A stretch of 9,709 nt of DNA, taken from assembly GCF_024699075.1 (NCBI RefSeq), contig NZ_JAILQF010000238.1, forward strand, positions 1 to 9,709, written 5' to 3'. Source of the DNA: Butyrivibrio sp. GTDB taxonomy: Bacteria > Bacillota_A > Clostridia > Lachnospirales > Lachnospiraceae. The notes beneath the pieces were generated by a model. That model worked only from the letters and a program-made list of their open reading frames with translations, searched no databases and was not told the DNA's origin. Shown piece after piece: positions 5,368 through 9,709 of this stretch. Position 1 is the stretch's first letter. Every line of letters begins with the position of its first letter. Made by a program: the position numbers and the translations under genes.

Positions 5368-7239
5368 ATGAAAAAAGATATTACTGATATGACTTTAAAG
5401 GATATGGAGGCCTACAGCTCTGATCGAAAGAAAAGTCGCACGGACAAGGCAAGAAACATATCCATAAAATATAAAATAGCATCAATGACAGTGCTGGTGG
5501 CGCTTATTCCTATGGTGGTACTTGCTGTTATGATGCTTTTCTTCTATAACAGGGCAATCATTGAAAGAGGAAACAGACATATAGAAGAGAATATCAGGAT
5601 CATGTCGGACAGAATTGTATCGGTTCTTGATAATGGTGAGCTTTGCTCTAATAATCTGACTATAGAATTTAGCGGTTTTTATAACGACAGATCTATGAAG
5701 CAGGTTACAAGAGACAATAAGATAATATCACAGATGTCTCAGTCTTTGCTTATATATAATGGAATCGCTTCAATAGTCTTTATTGACACTTCGGGCAACT
5801 ATTATGTGACAGATCCTGAACTTCTTGATCTTGAAGAGGAGATCAAGAATTCTGATTATGTACAAGAACTTGAGGATGCCGGTGGCAAGACTTATCTTAT
5901 GGACCCAACTTGTAACATAATGACAAGGGATGACAAAGAGATTGTTACAATGGGAAAGCATATGATCAATATAGTGACAGGAGTTCCCATCGGCTATATT
6001 TTTATAAATATGGATAAGGACTATCTTATTGAGTCTTCAAGCAGTGAGATAAGTTATTATTTTTTGTATGATACTAATGGTTATAGTATATCTGTTTCAG
6101 GACTTGAAGATCCAATCTATGATGATACAGAATTTATAAATTCTCTTTATGAAGAAGAGAAAAACTTAATTAAGTACAATAAAGAGAATTATCTTATAGC
6201 ACGAGACACAATAAAAGGTTATAACTGGACTATCGTTGGAGTCACCAATCTTAACAGATTTAACGTAACAGGCAGTGACCTTAGATTTATATTGTTAATA
6301 ACAGGCGGCGTAACGGCAGCACTTCTTGTTATATCCATGTTCTTCTCTGCCAATATTGTAACAAGACCTCTTAAGAAACTGCATGATGGAGCGCAGGAAA
6401 TTGCAGAAGGTAATATGAGCTTCAGGTTCAGATTCAGGACCAAGGATGAGATAGGAAGGCTTGGAAGAATATTCAATTACATGACTCAGCGTAATCTTGA
6501 GCTTCTAAAACAGGTGGATGATGAAGCAAAGAAAAAGCGCGAATATGAGCTTGCGCTTATTCAGGAGCAGGTTAAACCTCATTTCCTTTATAATACACTT
6601 GATATAATCATTATGCTCAACGAAATGGGACGATCAAAGGAAGCTACCAGAGTAACTCAAAAGCTTGCAAATTATTATAAAAATTCCTTGTCAGGAAGTG
6701 AAGAAATCGTAACGGTAAGCCGTGAATGCCAGATAATACGCGATTATCTTGAACTTCAGACAATGAGATATGGGGATAAGTTTACTTACGAAATAGATGT
6801 TGCAGATGAAATAAGAAATTCACAGGTACCTAAGATGACACTACAGCCACTCGTAGAAAATGCTATATACCATGGCATCAAGAATAAACCTACTTGGGGC
6901 AGGATCACAGTTACAGGTACTCTTGAAGAAAAGAATGAAAAGAAGATTGCGGTACTTAAGGTTTCAGATGATGGAATTGGTATAGAACAGGATGAACTTC
7001 AAAAGCTTAATGAATTATTGAAGGAAGATCTTAAGAAAAGCTTTGATGAAGGTGAACAGGATAATGAGAATAAAGCCTCTGACCATGATGGAACTAAAGG
7101 AGGAAGTCACTTCGGACTTTATAGTGTATCTCATAGAATAAAGCTGTATTTTGGTAAAGAATATGGTGCCTATATTGAAAGTGAAGAAGGCAGGGGTACT
7201 ACTATCATAATAACGCTGCCTTATGATGATGTCAGATGA
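5368..7239 (+). CDS. Membrane sensor histidine kinase, YesM type
   Basis: This kinase autophosphorylates on His and passes the phosphate to the response regulator encoded next. Residues 1-35 are cytoplasmic and basic; the first membrane helix is about 38-60, an extracellular sensing region spans about 61-303 (probably a Cache-type fold, inferred), and the second helix is about 306-330. A HAMP linker follows (331-382, TRPLKKLHDGAQEIAEGNMS). The His_kinase domain has the phospho-acceptor in QEQVKPHFLYNTLD, His405. The ATPase domain shows the N-box QPLVENAIYHG (493-503), DDGIGIE (534-540) and GLYSVSHRI (583-591); an acidic, low-complexity loop (about 552-577) lies between the last two. At 623 residues it is of usual size. 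The ATG at 5368 has no ribosome binding site and coincides with the predicted transcription start, so a leaderless mRNA is likely. The gene directly follows the importer and probably controls it. Confidence 0.93.
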   Translation: MKKDITDMTLKDMEAYSSDRKKSRTDKARNISIKYKIASMTVLVALIPMVVLAVMMLFFYNRAIIERGNRHIEENIRIMSDRIVSVLDNGELCSNNLTIEFSGFYNDRSMKQVTRDNKIISQMSQSLLIYNGIASIVFIDTSGNYYVTDPELLDLEEEIKNSDYVQELEDAGGKTYLMDPTCNIMTRDDKEIVTMGKHMINIVTGVPIGYIFINMDKDYLIESSSSEISYYFLYDTNGYSISVSGLEDPIYDDTEFINSLYEEEKNLIKYNKENYLIARDTIKGYNWTIVGVTNLNRFNVTGSDLRFILLITGGVTAALLVISMFFSANIVTRPLKKLHDGAQEIAEGNMSFRFRFRTKDEIGRLGRIFNYMTQRNLELLKQVDDEAKKKREYELALIQEQVKPHFLYNTLDIIIMLNEMGRSKEATRVTQKLANYYKNSLSGSEEIVTVSRECQIIRDYLELQTMRYGDKFTYEIDVADEIRNSQVPKMTLQPLVENAIYHGIKNKPTWGRITVTGTLEEKNEKKIAVLKVSDDGIGIEQDELQKLNELLKEDLKKSFDEGEQDNENKASDHDGTKGGSHFGLYSVSHRIKLYFGKEYGAYIESEEGRGTTIIITLPYDDVR

Positions 7240-7442
7240 GTTGCAGATATCAGATAAAAGAAAAGTATTAAACAGATAGAAAAGTGAAACAGAAATAAAA
7301 ATAGTAAATTAAGACAAAATAGAAACAGAGATAAAAGAAATAGTAAAAATAGAAAAGCGTATATAAAAGAAATCAGAAATAATAGAAGTAACATATATAA
7401 CTAAACATCGATATATATCGATAATAAGGCGGAGATAATAGC
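7240..7442 (+). other. A-rich, C-poor spacer between kinase and regulator genes
   Basis: By hand count, 7241-7400 holds about 61% A and only about 6% C on the + strand. It consists of imperfect repeats of a CAGATAAAAGAAA-like motif (starting near 7251, 7273, 7290 and 7326). I see no terminator, no convincing promoter and no plausible gene. It probably serves as an unstructured mRNA linker within a kinase-regulator transcript. It ends with a 16-bp palindrome and the ribosome binding site GGCGGAG (7428-7434) of the regulator. Confidence 0.6.
7407..7422 (+). promoter_or_regulatory. Perfect 16-bp palindrome before the regulator gene
   Basis: ATCGATATATATCGAT reads the same on both strands. It ends 20 bp before the ATG of the response regulator and just before its ribosome binding site. 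It could be a dimeric protein site or, in RNA, a six-pair hairpin. The two CGAT blocks stand out in a tract otherwise nearly free of C and G. Function unknown. Confidence 0.45.
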
Positions 7443-9053
7443 ATGATCAAGATAATGATTGTAGATGATATGCCTATATTTCTTGAATATCTAAAGGGAT
7501 GCATAGATTGGAATTCTTACGGCTTTGAAATATGTTGTGAAGCACATGATGGTAAAGAAGCTTTGGAAATGTTAGATCAGTACTATCCGGACGTAGTTCT
7601 GACTGATATTACAATGCCATATATTAATGGACTTGAACTGGCAGAAAAGATAACTGCAGATTATAAAGACATTTCAGTAATACTTATTACGGGTAATAAT
7701 GAGTTTGAATATGCGAGAAAAGCTGTAAAGATCGGTGTATGTGATTATATAGTAAAACCATTTGAAAAAGAAGAACTCATAATGAGTCTCTTAAAGCTTC
7801 AGGATAATATTGGAAAAGCTGTTGAGAACACACTAGAAGAGCCTGAAAAAGACAATCTCGAAGAAAAACTCAAAGCACTTATCTATGCAGGAGTAGGACA
7901 ACTAGATGAAGATGAAATAAAGAGCTACAGCCTTTTTTATGACAATGAAGAAAAGGCTAAAAAAGCTTTGGAAAGTTCCATGGAAACAGGATTTCTTGTG
8001 GGGCTTGTAAAGTTTGACTTTACGAAGCTTACAGAAAAGACAAGAATTACACTTGAAGATTTCATGAACTGGGAGAAACTTATAGCTAAAATGCTTGAAG
8101 ATAAGATCGATATTGAAGGATCTTTTAAAGTTTTTCATGACTATGAAAATAATATAGTTGTGATCATGAGATTTGATGATAATAGTCAGCTTGATTCTTT
8201 CAAGGGATATGAGTTTTCAGATATTATTGATGTTATTAAAAGCCAGCTTGGAATCAATTGCGCTATAGGACTTGCAAAAGCCGGCAATATAAGAAGTATT
8301 AAATCAACCTATGAAAATCTTATGGTATTTCTGAATAATAAGTCTTCAGGACAGTTTTATGATATTAGGAACTCAGAAAACTCTTTAATGAATGGCTCAC
8401 TTGATGCTATTTTGAGACTTAATAAAGACCTTGAGACACTTCAGGAGGATGATGTTGAAAGCGTAATCAATGATTTATGGAATAATATTAAAACTGGTAA
8501 CAGTCAAAACGATTCTTCAGGAACCTTTGATGTTATGAACCTACTATCAAGCGCCATAAGTATACTCATGACCAATATTATCAGTAATGGTTTTTCTATT
8601 GAAAAGATATATGGAGAGAGCTTTTCGCCAGAGAAGTATTTGGCATTTGAAGAAGGCCCTGAAAAAATGAAAGAGAAGGTTATCTATCTTTACAAAAAAA
8701 GAATTGAATTTGAAAAAGCAAAGAAGAATTCAAAGACCTATGATGTGGCAAGCACTGCAAAAAAATACATTGAGGAAAACTTCTCAAACAGTAGCCTTTC
8801 AATCTCAGATATATCTGAGAAGCTATGTGTAAATCAGACTTATCTAAGAAAGATGTTTAAAAGTCAGATGGATATGACTTTATCAGAATATATAACTCAA
8901 TATAGAATGCAGGAAGCAAAAAAGCTAATCACAACTACAGATGAAAAGCTATCTGTTGTCGCAGAAAAAGTAGGATTTAGTGATGTAAGTTATTTTTCCA
9001 ATGTGTTCAAAAAGTATTATGGAATATCTCCAAGAAGTATGAGCCGGGGGTAA
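7443..9053 (+). CDS. Response regulator with REC receiver and AraC-type DNA-binding domain, YesN type
   Basis: This is the cytoplasmic partner of the kinase, a transcription activator. The receiver domain (1-120) has the acidic pair Asp8-Asp9, the phospho-acceptor Asp55 in VVLTDITMP, Thr83 in LITG and Lys105 in IVKPF, so all key residues are present. The middle (about 130-425) is the long linker usual in this family; part of it (roughly 180-310, including CAIGLAKAGNIRSIKSTYEN) resembles a degenerate GGDEF-like domain. The C-terminal AraC domain (436-534) carries two helix-turn-helix units, ending AEKVGFSDVSYFSNVFKKYY and then GISPRSM. At 536 residues the length is typical. The ATG at 7443 has GGCGGAG at 8 nt. 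Its probable target is the 21-bp-spaced direct repeat at the importer promoter, and perhaps its own leader palindrome; both are inferred. Confidence 0.94.
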   Translation: MIKIMIVDDMPIFLEYLKGCIDWNSYGFEICCEAHDGKEALEMLDQYYPDVVLTDITMPYINGLELAEKITADYKDISVILITGNNEFEYARKAVKIGVCDYIVKPFEKEELIMSLLKLQDNIGKAVENTLEEPEKDNLEEKLKALIYAGVGQLDEDEIKSYSLFYDNEEKAKKALESSMETGFLVGLVKFDFTKLTEKTRITLEDFMNWEKLIAKMLEDKIDIEGSFKVFHDYENNIVVIMRFDDNSQLDSFKGYEFSDIIDVIKSQLGINCAIGLAKAGNIRSIKSTYENLMVFLNNKSSGQFYDIRNSENSLMNGSLDAILRLNKDLETLQEDDVESVINDLWNNIKTGNSQNDSSGTFDVMNLLSSAISILMTNIISNGFSIEKIYGESFSPEKYLAFEEGPEKMKEKVIYLYKKRIEFEKAKKNSKTYDVASTAKKYIEENFSNSSLSISDISEKLCVNQTYLRKMFKSQMDMTLSEYITQYRMQEAKKLITTTDEKLSVVAEKVGFSDVSYFSNVFKKYYGISPRSMSRG

Positions 9054-9074
9054 GTATATCTAAGGAAGAGAGTC

Positions 9075-9488
9075 TTGCACACCCTGAATATATTTGCCAG
9101 ACTTGAAAAAGAACAGGAATCAGGCAACTTGTCAGCGGTTTCTTATGATGCTATCATTAGGTTAACATATAGTGTTGCATATAAACTCACAATGAAAGAA
9201 GATAATGTTCAAAAGAAAGTGGGTGATGTTATGGGTGGAAAAATACTTGATTTACCATGTTTTACTATATTTGATCAAGGCTTGGAAAAAGGCTTGGAGC
9301 AAGGAATTGAACAAGGAATTGAACAAGGAATTGAACAAGGAATTCAGATCTTTATAGAAGATAAGCTTGAAGATAATGTTGCTATTGATGTTATAGAGCA
9401 AAAGTTATGCAAGAAATTCAACATTTCCAGCGATAAAGCTAAAGAATATATAAAGCAAGTAAAAAACTCTATTGAATCAAATAAATAA
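9075..9488 (+). CDS. Small ORF resembling the C-terminal tail of an Rpn/PD-(D/E)XK transposase-like protein
   Basis: The ORF codes for 137 residues from a TTG at 9075, with AAGGAAG (9062-9068) as a plausible ribosome binding site. The frame is closed upstream by the stop codon of the response regulator, only 21 nt before. The first 70 residues (LNIFARLEKEQESGNLSAVS and on to MGGKILDLPCFTIFDQG) have no motif I can name with certainty. Then come six tetrapeptide units (DQGL, EKGL, four EQGI) and a helical tail IEDKLEDNVAIDVIEQKLCK ending in KAKEYIKQVKNSIESNK. Such G-x-E-Q-G repeats followed by a helical Lys-rich tail are common at the end of Rpn recombination-promoting nuclease and related transposase-like proteins of Lachnospiraceae. 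No PD-(D/E)XK catalytic residues are visible, so this is probably a decayed remnant, though a small expressed protein cannot be excluded. Confidence 0.5.
   Translation: MHTLNIFARLEKEQESGNLSAVSYDAIIRLTYSVAYKLTMKEDNVQKKVGDVMGGKILDLPCFTIFDQGLEKGLEQGIEQGIEQGIEQGIQIFIEDKLEDNVAIDVIEQKLCKKFNISSDKAKEYIKQVKNSIESNK
9273..9344 (+). repeat. 12-bp in-frame tandem repeat encoding EQGI units
   Basis: Six 12-bp units run from 9273. The first two are diverged (GATCAAGGCTTG, GAAAAAGGCTTG); the last four (9297-9344) are GAGCAAGGAATT once and GAACAAGGAATT three times. They encode DQGL, EKGL and EQGI x4. Near-identity of the last copies suggests recent slippage expansion, and changes by whole units keep the frame. 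Confidence 0.9.
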
Positions 9489-9499
9489 TGATAACTTAG

Positions 9500-9532
9500 A
9501 CACAGCCTATGGTAATAATCCATTGGCTGTGT
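9500..9532 (+). terminator. Strong Rho-independent terminator
   Basis: ACACAGCCTATGG (9500-9512) pairs with CCATTGGCTGTGT (9520-9532): twelve pairs with one T-T mismatch around the loop TAATAAT, followed by TTT. It starts 12 nt after the small ORF and probably ends the kinase-regulator transcript. Confidence 0.88.
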
Positions 9533-9588
9533 TTTAGCTAGTTTAGTTTTATAGATTAAATTTCGCATATAAAAGGACAAGTATAGAG

Positions 9589-9709
9589 ATGGGAAAATTC
9601 AACAGACACAGCAAAAAGCGTAATGCATTTATGTTACATGGTCCTTTGGCACATCAGGGATATGATTGGTGGTGGCATTCATTTACGGCGCAGGACGTCA
9701 CAACGGGCG
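9589..9709 (+). CDS. Start of an unassigned gene, 3' end outside window; possibly tocopherol cyclase-like
   Basis: Forty codons are visible from the ATG at 9589, preceded by AAGGA at 9573-9577 with 11 nt spacing, slightly long. The frame stays open to the window edge. The protein begins MGKFNRHSKKRNAFMLHGPL and continues AHQGYDWWWHSFTAQDVTTG. The HGPLA then GYDWWWHSFT pattern recalls N-termini of Firmicutes proteins annotated as tocopherol cyclase-like or hypothetical; this is recollection, not an alignment. It has no signal peptide or membrane segment in the visible part. The strong terminator just upstream makes it a separate transcription unit; I see no clear promoter in the 56 bp between. 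Confidence 0.6.
   Translation, partial: MGKFNRHSKKRNAFMLHGPLAHQGYDWWWHSFTAQDVTTG

Noticed and set aside
7902..8138. Minus-strand ORF inside the response regulator
   Set aside because: It is antisense to the linker of the regulator; its Phe/Lys-rich composition is what AT-rich antisense DNA gives.
9344..9580. Minus-strand ORF over the terminator at the end of the window
   Set aside because: It runs across a strong terminator hairpin and antisense to the small ORF, with no supporting motif.

Overview
The window looks like a low-GC, Gram-positive gut or rumen anaerobe of the Lachnospiraceae, with Butyrivibrio or Pseudobutyrivibrio as my best guess. The grounds are AT-rich coding sequence, strong AGGAGG-type ribosome binding sites, a lipoprotein-anchored family 1 solute-binding protein, and a YesM/YesN-type sensor kinase and AraC-type response regulator next to a sugar ABC transporter. 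The genus is an inference from gene style, not from a marker gene.

Layout, all genes on the + strand. (1) 1-1793: the 3' part of a large acidic exported protein I cannot assign to a family; its N-terminus lies before the window. (2) 1794-1968: a regulatory gap with a 21-bp-spaced direct repeat, a TATAAT -10 box and a 20-bp palindrome in the predicted leader. (3) 1969-5304: a carbohydrate ABC importer made of a lipoprotein solute-binding protein and two MalF/MalG-type permeases. The binding-protein gene is separated from the permeases by a hairpin and a 5 x 12-bp tandem repeat array; the permease genes overlap by 8 bp. A clear terminator follows at 5316-5348. (4) 5368-9053: a two-component system of a membrane histidine kinase and a REC-AraC response regulator. 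The kinase has an extended -10 promoter placed so close to its ATG that the mRNA is probably leaderless. The two genes are separated by about 200 nt of A-rich, C-poor sequence ending in a 16-bp palindrome. (5) 9075-9488: a small ORF with Glu-Gln-Gly-Ile repeats that resembles the C-terminal tail of Rpn/PD-(D/E)XK transposase-like proteins, followed by a strong terminator. (6) 9589-9709: the first 40 codons of another gene that runs off the window.

Likely joint function: the kinase senses an extracellular signal, probably a carbohydrate or the loaded binding protein. It phosphorylates Asp55 of the regulator, whose AraC domain would bind the 21-bp-spaced direct repeat directly upstream of the importer promoter and switch on uptake. 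No ATPase gene is present, so the permeases probably use a shared MsmX/MsmK-type ATPase encoded elsewhere. The substrate cannot be read from the sequence, and no glycoside hydrolase gene is in the window.

I do not see a wholly new system. The points most worth checking are the operator-like direct repeat, the leaderless kinase start, the intra-operon hairpin plus repeat array, and the unassigned cysteine-containing exported protein.
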